From: Erinaceus europaeus
Taxonomy: Eukaryota; Chordata; Mammalia; Eulipotyphla; Erinaceidae
Assembly (NCBI RefSeq): GCF_950295315.1
Contig: NC_080175.1
Location: 71,152,752 to 71,216,751, forward strand
Direction of reading: 5' to 3'
Length of the DNA stretch: 64,000 nucleotides
The notes beneath the pieces were generated by a model. That model was not told the origin of the DNA and did no database searches. It saw nothing but the letters and a program-made list of their open reading frames with translations. The position numbers and the translations under genes are program-made. Of this stretch, positions 35,279 through 46,590 are shown piece after piece. Numbering within the stretch: the stretch's first letter is position 1; every line of letters begins with the position of its first letter.

Positions 35279-36425
35279 TTCTTTTTTTGTTTCTTTTTTT
35301 TTTCTTTTTCTTTTATTTAAGAAAGGATTAATGAACAAAAACATAAGGTAGGGGGGTACAACTCCACACAATTCCCACCACCCAATCTCCATAACCCACC
35401 CCCTCCCATGATAGCTTTCCCATTCTCTATCCCTCTGGGAGCATGGACCCAGGGTCATTGAGGGTTGCAGAAGGTAGAAGGACAGGCTTCTGTAATTGCT
35501 TCCCCGCTGAACATGGGCGTTGACTGGTCGGTCCATACTCCCAGTCTGCCTCTCTCTTTCCCTAGTAAGGTGTGTCTCTGGGGAAGCTGAGCTCCAGGAC
35601 ACATTGGTGGGGTCTTCAGTCCAGGGAAGCCTGGCTGGCATCCTGATGGCATCTGGAACCTGGTGACTGAAAAGAAAGTTAACATACGAAGCCAAACAAA
35701 TTGTTGAGCAATCATGGATCCCAAGCTTGGAATAGTGGAAAGGAATTGTTAGGGGGGTACTCACTGCAAACTCTAGTGTACTTCTGCTTTCAGGTATATA
35801 TTTTGCAGTAGTTTATGGATACGTCTGAACATAAGCTCTCTCTCACAGAAACTGGTGTATATCTAGGTTTTGGGACTTTGTTAGAAAGTGAACTACCTGA
35901 GATGAAATTAGAGTGTACTATAAAAGGAAAGGTCTCATCCGAGTAATGAAGCTGAAGGGTTGTCATTAGACATGTGAAGTCTCTGGACGCAGTCTGAGGT
36001 GAAGCATGTTGAGGTGGCAATCATTGCGTTGGTTAGGTTGTGATCGGCGGATGCAATATTATTTGGTTTGGATTGGGAGATGCATACGGGAAAGTGGGCC
36101 CTATCCAAGGGTTCCAGGACTGGGGGAAGTAGGGGCTCTATAGTGGAGATGTGAGGTTCCTGCTGTCTTAGGGTTCAAAAAGACAATCGATAGTTAATGT
36201 TATCATCACATTATCTGTTAATTGGGTTAACTTTGAAAAGTCCTTTTGTTATGGTTCGCTGTACAGTATCCAGTATCTTGTATATAGCTGTGCTATTGGC
36301 TGCTTCTAATCTACTTGGTCTAGGCTTTTGAGAGAGTCCGCATATCAAATACACAGCCTGTATATTAAAAAGATTCAGTTTGTGTTTTGAGAAACTTTGA
36401 GACATACAATTGATTTTCCCCCTCT
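35279..36425 (-). mobile_element. L1 3' UTR, antisense, about 1.15 kb
   Basis: It begins with a T-rich stretch (the poly(A) tail on the minus strand) at 35279-35320. Read on the minus strand it ends GGGTGGTGGGAATTGTGTGG then AGTTGTACCCCCCTACC, the same pattern as other L1 3' ends in this window. It contains minus-strand open frames up to 164 codons (35270-35764) with no recognisable domain; these are taken as non-coding UTR. It inserted directly beside a SINE at 35075-35268. Confidence 0.65.
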
Positions 36426-36571
36426 CATATTAATTAACTACTGATTTATATGCAGTGTTTCTTAACCTGTAATGCATGTAGAATATTCTGACTAGCTTGG
36501 TGAAATAAGGTTCCTGTGAGGTACTTTTAAGGAGATCCAGTAGGCCTAGGAATCTGCATTAAAAGACTGCG

Positions 36572-36712
36572 TACTGGAGCTGGGTGATGGCACACCTGCT
36601 TAAACTTATTCAAGAACCCACACAAGGACCCAGGTTATCTGTCTTTCTTTCTCCCCCTCTCCCTTCCCCTTCCCTATCAACTTTTCTCTGTCCCATTGAA
36701 TAAAAAGGGGGG
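36572..36712 (+). mobile_element. Family B SINE, internally deleted
   Basis: GGAGCTGGGTGATGGCACAC head, then directly GACCCAGGTTATCTGTCTTT (the middle is missing), CT-rich body and a G-run ending at 36718. Confidence 0.65.
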
Positions 36713-37092
36713 GGGGGTGTTTGGGGAACTGAAAACCTTTGAACCTCACTTGGAGAGTGTTTGTGGTCTTCTTTGCTTGATCGTATAGCTTAATTTATCC
36801 TCAAATTCAATGAAATGTACTTAACTATATGTTTAGTAAATGTCCAATGAGGTAATTCTGGAATGTCGTCACCTCTCAACAGCCAATTAGCAACAGTGAC
36901 AAACAGTACTGCCAATATTAGTGGTCGTGATATTACTAATATTTCAAGTAGAATAGGTTTTGACAGAACATTCTTGACTGAGTGCACACATTTATTGATG
37001 TTGCATCATCCTTGTGACATGATGATTATAAAACATTTATTTTGCTCCTTTAAGAATGCTTCTTCTTAGATGGACTCACTTGTCTTCACCAG

Positions 37093-37291
37093 GTAACCAG
37101 CCCTATACTCATCAGCTCCTCACCGTGGCATCATATCTTCGGGACAGTGCAGAACTCTTTCAGTCAGATGAAATGCGCCCTGCTAATGATCCCAAAGAGA
37201 GAGCTCCCAGCCGAGTCCGCATGCTGAATGACATTCTCCAAGACATGGAGAAGAACTTTCTTGTGACACAGGTTCCACCAGGTTTTTACAG
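37093..37291 (+). CDS. NAALADL2: NAALADL2 internal coding exon (199 bp, phase 1 to 2)
   Basis: The exon completes the split Gly codon (G|GT), then encodes 65 residues, including DSAELFQSDEMRPANDPKER, the run MLNDILQDMEKNFLV and a final PPGFY. It ends with AG of an Arg codon before the donor CAG|GTAAGA. The acceptor is CTTGTCTTCACCAG at 37079-37092. The MLNDILQDMEKNF...PPGFYR part aligns with the start of the TFR-like dimerisation domain (compare RMMNDQLMFLERAF...PFYR in PSMA). This domain forms the homodimer interface in the family. The reading frame is open and undamaged, and the join with 21963-22056 is exact. From memory of the human protein about 65 residues should follow, so this is probably the penultimate coding exon. 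The exon begins GTAACC, so the acceptor is followed at once by a donor-like sequence. Confidence 0.93.
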
Positions 37292-38577
37292 GTAAGATAT
37301 ATATATATCAAATCTGACATTTTTATTCCACTAAATTCAGTGAGTGTGCATTATTAAAATAAGTATATAGATCTGAGAAGACACCAAAACGGTTCTTCAA
37401 AAGACTTTTATGCCTGATGTTTACTTATGAAAAGTTATATCTACAATTTAAGAACCACTCCCCTCTTCTAAATGTAAATCCAACTATATAAATTTAGAAT
37501 AAAGGAAACTTGGTATACTAGTATCATATAGGGGAAATAACTAACTTATTTCACATTATGTCAATATGAGTCTAATATGGCAGGGCTACTGACAAAAATT
37601 AAACAAAACTATAGGCTGTTTTGAGAGAAATACAGCTTTTTAATGGATAGGGAGACCAGACCATACTCTTTTAGTAAGAACACCTTTAGAGGATTGTTGT
37701 TAATTCTAGAAACTATATTGTGAGTTAAATATTCAAGGGAGAGAGGGACTTATGGACATATTAAAACCATCAGGGTATTAGATATACTTGGTTGGAGGTC
37801 ACAAAAGATTTCATTCTGAAAATCTTTAAGTAATTTTAATAATAATTTTCAGAAATGTATATGATGAATGAACTGACAGGAGTTTTCACATAAACATGGA
37901 TTTGTTTTATAAATGTGTACTTACTCTTAAAAAAGTGAAAAAAGTTCAAAAGATTATAACATTTTTAACATCTTTACTTAACTGTTTGACTCACTGAAAA
38001 AAGACAAAAAATAAGTATACATACCTTTATGTGTAACAGATGTAGATACATTAATGCATGTCAACAATCTATGTGTCTATGGTTTCAGGATACCTGTGCG
38101 TTTGAATATGTATTTTGTATTAATGTATATGTGTAAGGGTTTATGTTCTCATATCTAGTCCAGAGTTTGTCATGGTAAAGGAACGAATATAAGAACTGTC
38201 AGAAGAAAGGTGAGATAGCAGGACATGTAGGCCCATAACTGAATTGAGACTTTTAAAACACATAAATGGTTGGATATATATCTTAAACAGTTATAATGTA
38301 TAGCCAAAGGATATTATAGTTACTAAAGGACTGAAGCATACAATACAGATACTCATTACATATGAAGAGGCATTTCTAAATATTCACAATGCCCAGTGTG
38401 CTGAAAATACTAAATAAGGTTGCAAAATCACTGACATAGATATTAGAATTATATGCTAGGTAGACCTAGCACCTGAGTATGTATCACATGAGTTTTAAGG
38501 TGCCTTTTATTAGTGAAATCTGGTCATTTGACCATTCATTTTATCTCTCCGTAACATTGGCTAAATGAGCTGATGGG
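37292..38577. other. Intron immediately after the second exon, unassigned
   Basis: A donor and a short (TA)n run (37298-37309) are followed by AT-rich sequence without recognisable repeats. Confidence 0.5.
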
Positions 38578-38757
38578 AGCCATTGAGTTAAACTCAGCTG
38601 GGTAGGGAGCCTGCTTTGCTATGCACATGACCAGGTGCAATCTGGACCCTCATCATAATGGAGAAGGCCTTCCTGTTGTGGCATCTTTCCTTCTTTCCTT
38701 GTGTTTCTCTCTTTCTATCTCAAAAGTCAGCCTAGAATACTAAAGCGCTGTCACTGC
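38578..38757 (+). mobile_element. Family E SINE
   Basis: AGCCTGCTTTGCTATGCACA, GACCAGGTGCAATCTGGACC and GGCCTTCCTGTTGTGGCATC. Confidence 0.6.
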
Positions 38758-39459
38758 CCCTCCCTTCCCCTCACTCTCCTCTCCACCCTCCAATCAAAAG
38801 GTGGGATGTGAAAATTTTATATTTAACTTTTCTAGTTATAATAGTTGATGGTTTTCCTTTATGATTTTACACTCAAAATCACATTTAAAAGTCCCCATAA
38901 TATATGAGTTTTCTGACACTATGATTCTGCATCAGACATTAGAAAATATTAATTTACTAAAATATGTTTAGTTTCTTTGTATGTACTATGTGCTCTTTTT
39001 AAAGACCTCATGTGAAAAACACCTGCCTTGAAGAGTTTTAGGGGTGGGGATGAGGAAACAGAATAAAAAAGATCATATTCTAGTGGTGGGGCTGGGGAAA
39101 CAATAACCAAGTAATTAAGTTAAGTATAGTGTATAATAGGTGTATTTGCTACTAAAGAGAAAAAATAAGCCACGTTACCCTATCTAACATTTTTAAAAAC
39201 CCTTATCAGAGTAGGTAAATTATATTTTTAGAATGAGTTATCTAAGTTGATTCTATTGCCTTCACTTATAGTTCATCAGAAATTTGTAAGTTAATAGAAG
39301 CCATGTATTAGGAATATGGCACTACATGTTATAATATAATAAATACATGCTTGTTAGTGTTATAGATGTTTGCTACAGATACAGAAGATCTTTATGTCTT
39401 CATTATGTGTCTAGTATATTTTATTACTTTTCAACAATATTAATGACTCCTCAATTTAT

Positions 39460-39722
39460 TTTTTTAATATTTATTTATTTATTCCCTTTTGTTGCCCTTG
39501 TTTTATTGTTGTAATTATTATTCTTATTGTTATTGATATAGTTGTTGTTGGGTAGGACAGAGAGAAATGGAGAGAGGAGGTGAAGACAGAGAGGAGGAGA
39601 GAAAGACAGACACCTGCAGACTTGCTTCACCACCTGTGAAGTGACTCCCTTGTAGTTGGGGAGCCAGGGGATCAAACCGGGATCTTTACACCGGTACTTG
39701 CACTTTGTGCCACGTGCACTAA
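39460..39722 (-). mobile_element. Family A SINE
   Basis: ATTTATTTATTCCCTTTTGTT tail, AG-rich body, CAAACCGGGATCTTTACACC; the outermost head bases are missing. Confidence 0.88.
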
Positions 39723-39751
39723 TCCTCAATTCATTTTGTCATGTATTTTTG

Positions 39752-39995
39752 CGCAGCAGGTTAAGCGCACGTGGCACAAAGCAGAAGGACCGACATAACC
39801 ATCCAGGTTTGAGCCCTCTGCTCCCCACCTAAAGGGGAGTTGCTTCACAGGTGGTGAAGCAGGTGTCTATCTTTCTCTCCCCCTCTGTGTGTTCCTCTCC
39901 TCTCTCCATTTCTCTCTGTCCTATCCAACAACAGCGACATCAATAACCACAAAAGGGGCAGCAAAGGGGAAAATAAATATTAAAAAAAAGTAAAT
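39752..39995 (+). mobile_element. Family A SINE, 5' end missing
   Basis: It begins at GCGCAGCAGGTTAAGCGCAC and runs through the body to AAAATAAATATTAAAAAAAAG. It stands head to head with the copy at 39460. Confidence 0.88.
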
Positions 39996-40479
39996 ACTTG
40001 CCTTTCCCTTAATTGACATTGATAAAGAAGGTGACATCTTTTCTGTTAGTAATTTCATTACAACCTACCTTATGTTATAGTGTAGAACTTTCAAAATGTA
40101 GATTATAATAATTTTCTAGTTCATAACAAACTTTAGGTATGAAAACTTACAATCCAACATTTTAGTACTATTTGAAACAATCACTAGAATTATTGAAGGA
40201 ATACATTTATGCCATATAGTACAGACAGATAAAAATTATTTCATTTGGTTTTATCTAGCTGACCTTTATACTAAGATTGTTATGAATTTTTACTTTATTT
40301 CTGAAACATGCAACAAATCATCCTACTTCATGCATCTTCATTACATGACTTTTTCCTATAGTAGGTAACTTTTATAAATATTCTTGAAGCAAAAAATTTC
40401 AATTTTGTAATAGAATATTTGCTCTCAACCCCTAAAAATACAACCGTTTTTGGGGAGGAAACAAAGTAAAAAAAATGGG

Positions 40480-40768
40480 ATTGCTGGCCAGGTGTTTGCA
40501 CACCCAGTTAGGTGCACATATTACCAAGCCCAAGGACACAGGTTCAAACCCCCTACTCCCCACCTGCAGGGAAGAAGCTTTGCAAGTGTTGAAGCAGATA
40601 TGTAGATGTCACTCCATATCTCTCTCTCTATCTCCCTCTCCTCTCTTGACTTCTCTCTGTCCTCACTAGTAAAAATTAGAAAAAAGAAGTGACCTCCAGA
40701 AGTAATGGGTTCTTAGTATAGGCACTGAGCCCCAGCAATAACCCGGGTGGCAAAAGAAAAAAAGTTAA
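40480..40768 (+). mobile_element. Family B SINE with the 3' module
   Basis: GCTGGCCAGGTGTTTGCACAC head and B body, then ACCTCCAGAAGTAATGGGTT ... CTGAGCCCCAGCAATAACCC and an A-rich tail. Confidence 0.8.
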
Positions 40769-41604
40769 AAGATGGGTGTATAGGATTATATGAAACTAAG
40801 CTTAAAAAATAAAAGCATCTATAGTTGATAATGACAATTATTTGGATAAAAGATATTTTTATTATATCATACAAAAGAAAACTTGTTAAACAGGCTTCCA
40901 GTTTCAGTATCTTAAATACCTTATTGATGAGTTATTCATGAAAAGTCAACCTCTTCAACACAATGGTATTATAACAATTCTCATCAACTTCCCAACGGAG
41001 AAGTCAAAAGTAGTTTGTTTTTATGAAAGTTATAGACAATAGCTCACTGTATAAATCCAAAAACTGCACTGACAATTTGGACTGTTTCAAATGAATACAT
41101 TATAAAATAACAAATATAATGAAATATATTATTTTTGGACTACTCAAAACTATGCACTGTTTGGCATCTGGAGAATCAGAGACTCTGAACTTTGATACTG
41201 TCTCTAAAACTGATTGTCATTATCATAAATAAACCCTCTTTGAATATTGCTCTATGCTAACAGGCTGAAGGGAATTGACAGTATAAGATCCTTAACTTCT
41301 AGGAACGTAATTCTCATAAATTAACCCTCATTGAGCTTTGCTCTATATTAACATTCTGATAAAAACAAGTTCTAAGATCATTACCTTTTAGGAACTTCAT
41401 CTAATTCAACAGGTAAAATATATAAATCATAACTCAGCTAAATGTTCAAGATACTTATGCAAAGTGGCCAGTGAATACTACAGTCAAGATGTACTACTGA
41501 GTTTTAGTGAAGAGAGAAATTACCTTGTGGCATTCAAGAAAACATACAAAAAGAAGGGGAAATCAGACTTCAGGGGATGATGGGATTCCCATTAAAATAA
41601 GTAG
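40769..41604. other. Intron, unassigned
   Basis: Two related segments, CATAAATAAACCCTCTTTGA (41224) and CATAAATTAACCCTCATTGA (41315), repeat about 91 bp apart with the surrounding TTGCTCTAT..TAAC, so an old local duplication is likely. Confidence 0.45.
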
Positions 41605-41835
41605 TGGTAGGGCTGGAAGGTGATGGGACTGAGGAGGGTGGAGGCCTGGCCACAAGTGAGGCCCTAAAATTCATCTCCAGCATCACAAAAGAATAGCATG
41701 AGGAAAATGCAGATAGTGGAATCCTATTTAGGTGTATCTCCCTCCTCTGGCATTCATGCCCCCTCCTACCCCTCTACTGATTCTCTTCTTTTCTTCCCCC
41801 TAGTCCCCTCCCTTCCCTTTCCCTCTTCTTCATCT
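41605..41835 (+). mobile_element. Possible family C SINE
   Basis: GGGCTGGAAGGTGATGGGAC, CATCTCCAGCATCACAAAAG and a CT-rich 3' part. Divergent. Confidence 0.4.
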
Positions 41836-41929
41836 TAACACTAGAATAAAAAGTGAACCAGGGAAAAACCTCAGTGGTGTTTTTGACACCCAAGTACCAA
41901 ATTAAAATGAATACACTAGAATGTACTAT

Positions 41930-43395
41930 AGAGGGACTTCCAGAGGCATGATTATGGAATAGCAGCAGCTGCATTTCACTTTTCCCAGTCACCTAGGAAA
42001 AGCAAGAAAAATCACCTGAAAATGCAACAAAAAATTATTGGAAACTTACCAAGATACAGGTGAGTACAGACGTGTGGCTTGTGGACAAAAAAAAGGGTGA
42101 GGGAGAAATTCCCAGGACTAAAAGGCCATACTCAGGGGCATCTGGCACCAAACTGGGATATTGGCAACTGAGCCATACCACTTCTGACTCAGAGTTGAAG
42201 GAACAGAGAACTGCTAAAAAGAAAAAAAAATACATAAAAACTCACCAATTTACAATTGTGCTTTCTTGAGTTTCCAATGTTGTTGCCCCACTGAGGCTAG
42301 AACAGTAGCAGGGATATATTGACATTAGGGACACTGCCCCAACCTGGTAACTGAAGAGAAAATCGCCACTCTGCCACCAAGATATAGGGAAATCAAACAC
42401 CTTAGCCACAGGGCTTCCTGCTGGCACACAACAAAAGAACACTAAATAGAGAAACTTGAAAAATACACAGCAGTGACAGAACACCCAAATGACCAGACAG
42501 ATACAGATCCAGAAAAAAATGACAGAGATTGAGTTCAGAAAAATCATTATGAAATCACTTCAAGAAACTAAAGTTAAGATTCAAGAAATCAGTGATTGTT
42601 TTATGAAAGAATTACAAAGTACAGAAAAAAAAAACTTCAGGTAGTCAGGCGGTAGGTCAGTGGGTTAAGTTCATGTGGCAACAAGCACAAGGACCAGCAT
42701 AAGGATCCTGGTTCAAGCGCCGGGCTCCCCGCCGGCAGAGGAGTCACTTCAAAGGTGGTGAAGCAGGTTTTCAGGTGTCTATATTTCTTTCCCCCTCTCT
42801 ACCTTCCCCTCCTCTCTTCATTTCTCTCTGTCCTATCTAACAACGATGACATCAATAATAATAACTACAACAATAAAAACAAGGGCAACAAAAGGGAAAA
42901 TAAATAAATAAATATTTAAAAAACTTCAAACAGAACTGCTGGACATAAACAACACTTTGAATGCAGTTCAGGTTGAGCTAAGAGGCCTCAGAAGTACACT
43001 TAATTGGGTGGAGGACAACTCTAGAAGACAACCACCACACTGTGAACATAAAACCTTTGGAGAGGAGAGGTTTAGCAAAAATGAAACATTTCTCAATAAA
43101 ATAGCACACTCCTTCAGAAAGACAAATATCAGAATTATTGGGATTCCTGAGGAAGAGGAGGGAGAGGAGTAGAGAATATATTCAAATAAATTTTAACAGA
43201 AAATTTTTCATACCTGAGCAACATTCAAAATATAAAAATCTAGGAATGTGAATGCACACCTAAATTCTTAAATCCAAAATGACATGCACCAAGACACATC
43301 ACTGTAAAGCTAACTAAAACTAGGGACAAGGAAAAAATATTGCAGGCTAACAGAGAAAGGAAGAAAGTCCTATACAAAGGCTTTCATCAGATTTC
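41930..43395 (+). mobile_element. L1 5' UTR and ORF1 region (first part of an ORF2-less L1)
   Basis: The start CATGATTATGGAATAGCAGC and the GTGTGGCTTGTGGACA block match the L1 5' UTR at 59590. ORF1 begins near 42519 (MTEIEFRKIIMKSLQETK), is interrupted by a SINE at 42637-42918, and resumes as NAVQVELRGLRSTL up to FRKTNIRIIGIPEEEEGEE and a decayed C-terminal part near 43360 (PRHITVKLTKTRDKEKIL). Instead of ORF2, the next recognisable L1 sequence is the 3' end from about 43555. Confidence 0.75.
42637..42918 (+). mobile_element. Family A SINE inside L1 ORF1
   Basis: GGTAGTCAGGCGGTAGGTCA head to AAATAAATAAATATTT tail. AAAAACTTCA on both sides (about 42627-42636 and 42919-42929) is the target duplication. 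Confidence 0.9.
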
Positions 43396-44072
43396 TCATC
43401 ACAGTTAAATGGTCTTCTATTTACAGCTCATGTGTTTTAGTAGATTACGGTAGATTTCACATATGTCACCTCTTTACTTATTTCACTAAGTAGAAACTCT
43501 AAAATTGATAGAAAGAAATTGCAGTGAAACTTTTCAGTACCTTCATATCAAAGATGTATTTGGACTAGGCATCAGAAATGAAATAAATGTAAATAAATTG
43601 GATTACAAGAAATTAAAAATATACACATAGAAATCAAAGTACACAAAGATAACCAGGCAACTTCTCCCAAAAAATGGGAGAAGACATTTGCACATCACAC
43701 ATCAATCAGGCAAGCAACTGATATCAAACATTTATACAGAATTGGTACAGATCTATAACAGAAGCAAAAAAAAAAAAAAAACAGTAAAAAAGTGGGTCAA
43801 AGAACTAAACAGTTTTCTAAAGAAGAGATACACATGGCCCACAGACAAATGAAGAAATGCTCCACTTCACTTATCATTAGAGAAATATACATGAAAACTA
43901 CTCTGAGATACTATCTCACACCTGAGAGAACGGCTTACATCAACAAACCAGGAAATAACAGGTGTTGGAAAGGTTGTGAAGAAAGGCAACTGTGCTACAT
44001 TGCTGGTAGGAGTGCAAACTGGTACAGCCCTTTTGAAAGACTGTATGAACAGTCCTTAAACAAATAAAAATG

Positions 44073-44355
44073 AGGTCCAGGTGGAGGCACACTCAGTTAA
44101 GCTAACACAGTACTAAGTGCAAGGACCTGAACAATGGTCTGGGTTCAAGCCCCTACACCCCACCTGGAGAGGGAAGGCTTTACAAGTGGTGAAGCCAGTC
44201 TGCAGGTGTCTAGCTTTCTCTCTCCTTCTCTATTTCTCCCCCTTTCTCAATTTCTTTGTCCGATTCAATAAAATGGAAAAAATAGCTACCAGGAGCAGTT
44301 GATATGTAACGCAGCCACTAAGCCCCAGTGTTACCTTGGAGCCAAAAATAATAAA
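44073..44355 (+). mobile_element. Family B SINE with the 3' module, inside the L1 3' end
   Basis: GAGGTCCAGGTGGAGGCACAC head, B body, then ACCAGGAGCAGTTGATATGT ... CTAAGCCCCAGTGTTACCTT and an AATAATAAAATA tail. Confidence 0.8.
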
Positions 44356-44439
44356 ATAGACCATATCTTATGATCCATCAATACCACTCTTAGGCATTTT
44401 TCCAGTGGACACTCAAGCACTAATTAGAAGAGATGTATT

Positions 44440-44525
44440 CACCCAACAATAATAACTACAATAACAATAAAAAACAAGGGAAATAAAAAGGGAAAATAAA
44501 TAAATATAAAAAATATTTTTTTAAA
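44440..44525 (+). mobile_element. Family A SINE tail fragment
   Basis: CAACAATAATAACTACAATA, AACAAGGGAAATAAAAAGGG and AAATAAATAAATATAAA; no head or body. Confidence 0.65.
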
Positions 44526-45049
44526 AAGGAAGTAATCAAAAAGATTATATTGAGTCCTTTAGGACAAAAATGGATGGAACTGGAGGCAACTATGCTTAGC
44601 AAAATAAATAAAGATGTAAAGACAATTAGCACATGCTTCCATTCATATGTGGAATCTAGACATCTGATTTGCATGAACTTGCCTAAAGAAAAATCCAAAC
44701 AAACAAAAACAAGCAAACTGTTTGCAATACTTGAGAACTATGATGGTTATCTCTGGGAGGTTGGAGGATGGGGATATGGAACTTTGGTGGTGATTGTGTT
44801 ATAATCTTATTGTACATTGTAATCTTATAATTTTGTAACAGACTATGAATAACAAAAATATTTTTAAAAAAGAAAGTGCTGTAGAGTGAGAGTTTAAGCA
44901 GTCCCCCCTAAATTTTATATGTTGACACATTATACTTAATATGAAATTATTTGGGAGTGAAGCCTTTGGATATTGCTCAGGTCACAAGAACAGAGACCTC
45001 ATGAATGAGGTCACAATCCTATATATATATATTAAAAAAAAGAACAGTA

Positions 45050-45267
45050 GGGGCTGGGTGGTGGTGCACCTGGTTGAGCACACATGTTACAATGTGCAAG
45101 GACCAGGGTTCAAGCCCCCAGTCCACACCTGCAGGGGGAAAGCTTTGCAAGTGGTGGAGTGGGGCTGCAGGTGTCTCTCTATCTTTCTGTCTCCCCCTTC
45201 CTTGTTGAATTCTGGCTGTCTCTATCCAATAAATAGATATAATTTTAAAAAATATTTAAAAAATAAC
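45050..45267 (+). mobile_element. Family B SINE
   Basis: GGGGCTGGGTGGTGGTGCAC head, complete body, CTCTATCCAATAAATAGATA tail. One of the best preserved family B copies. Confidence 0.9.
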
Positions 45268-45874
45268 AGTATGCTTGCTCTTCCTTCTTATAGCCATTTG
45301 TAACTCAGCAGATACTGAACCTGCTGGTAGCTTATTGTCTCTTTCCCAACTCCTGCCAAAGTATAAAATGATAATAATAATAACAATAATAAATAAAATA
45401 AGAGTAAATAAAATATTTTGAAAGTATTAGCTTCTAAAATCAGAGTGAACATCCCAAGCACCAACACCTCCTCACTGGAAGCCATGTGCTCTTGATGCTC
45501 AGGGAACTCTCTTATAAGCACCAGTCTTCAAGGGCAGATTTTTCCATATTTTAAAATTCGAAGTTTGAAGTCATTTTTTTAAATTTAATTTTGGCACCAA
45601 CCACTTCCATGCTTGAAATGTAATATCTTATGAATATGCATTTGTCCTAGCTTATTTTAGCAAATTTCAGAAAAATCTTTGGCTTTGTCAAAAAGCATCA
45701 CAGTGCTTTAAGAACAGAGGTTCTAGAGGAGACTCTTCTCTTTCCAGATGTCCTTTCTTCACTTGTCCCTGTAGTGGCCTAGGAGCTTAAAAAAAAGAGT
45801 ACCAACAATGTCATTGTCTTTAGGTAACTGGACAGGCCTGCACTGACATATAAGAAGTATTAATTAATTTATTT

Positions 45875-46027
45875 ATTTGCTTGCTTGTTGGTGTAAAGAT
45901 AGAGACAGAAAGAGTCAAATAGACCACAGCACAGAAGCTTCCTTCAGTTTGGTGAATCCTGGACTCGAACCTGGATCACAAACACGGCAAAGCTGTACAC
46001 TAGCCAAGAACTACCTCATCAGTTCTG
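45875..46027 (-). mobile_element. Family E SINE
   Basis: AGACCACAGCACAGAAGCTT, CCTTCAGTTTGGTGAATCC and CTCGAACCTGGATCACAAAC. Confidence 0.6.
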
Positions 46028-46059
46028 TAAGAGCTTTGATTTAAAATTAAAGTATACAG

Positions 46060-46165
46060 GGAACTGGGAAGTGGCACACTGAGTAAAGCATTGGCGTCTC
46101 AAGCCTGAGGTGCTGTGTTAAATCACCAACATCACATGTGTTAGAGTGACATAATAAAAAAGTAA
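46060..46165 (+). mobile_element. Family C SINE
   Basis: GGGAACTGGGAAGTGGCACAC, TCAAGCCTGAGGTGCTGTGT and ATCACCAACATCACATGTG. Confidence 0.6.
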
Positions 46166-46382
46166 ATTTTCAGTGTAAAAATAGAAAACTATGTAAATTT
46201 TAAAATACTCCTGGTAAAAATGTAACTGCTAGTAGTTTTCTATTAATATGGAACTCTAGTATGTGGATGTAGACTATAACAATATGACCTCACATGAACA
46301 CCTGGACAGAATATTTACCTGAAATCCAATGTTTAGTCTCTTTATGCATCTAAAGGGGAGGCAGTTACATAATCAAAGCCCA

Positions 46383-46490
46383 GTCCAGAGAAGTGGCTCG
46401 GTGATAGAAACAGAGGAATTTGAGTGCATAAGGCCCAGGGTTCAACTGCCAGCATTGCCTGTGCTGGAAGGATGCAGTGCTATTCATTAC
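46383..46490 (+). mobile_element. Family C SINE
   Basis: AGTCCAGAGAAGTGGCTCGG, AAGGCCCAGGGTTCAACTGC and CAGCATTGCCTGTGCTGGAA. It lies about 110 bp upstream of the Vingi fragment. Confidence 0.55.
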
Positions 46491-46590
46491 TTCCCATTAC
46501 CACCTGTTATCTTTGTATGCTTCTACATTGAGATCTAGGTGTATATTTTATTCACATATAGTTAACTGTGGCTACATGAAATTATGGGGT

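Larger units (their letters stand above)
22057..37092 (+). other. NAALADL2: NAALADL2 intron between the two exons (15,036 bp)
   Basis: It is bounded by GTGAGT at the 5' end and TTCACCAG at the 3' end, and the flanking exon phases match (1/1). It holds SINEs, antisense L1 3'-UTR pieces (notably 35279-36425), two GT repeats and a long repeat-poor stretch at about 26430-28555. Confidence 0.9.
43555..44872 (+). mobile_element. L1 ORF2 tail and 3' UTR (second part of the same copy)
   Basis: Typical L1 3' landmarks appear in order: TTGGATTACAAGAAATTAAA, GTGGGTCAAAGAACTAAAC, GAAATGCTCCACTTCACTTA, GGTGTTGGAAAGGTTGTGAA, ATGGATGGAACTGGAGGCAA, then GGGGATATGGAACTTTGGTGG and an A-rich end near 44872. 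It is interrupted by a family B SINE (44073-44355) and a family A tail fragment (44440-44525). About 160 bp at 43395-43555 between the two L1 parts is not recognised. Confidence 0.8.

Noticed and set aside
35270..35764. 164-codon minus-strand ORF
   Set aside because: It lies in the antisense L1 3' UTR and shows no known domain.
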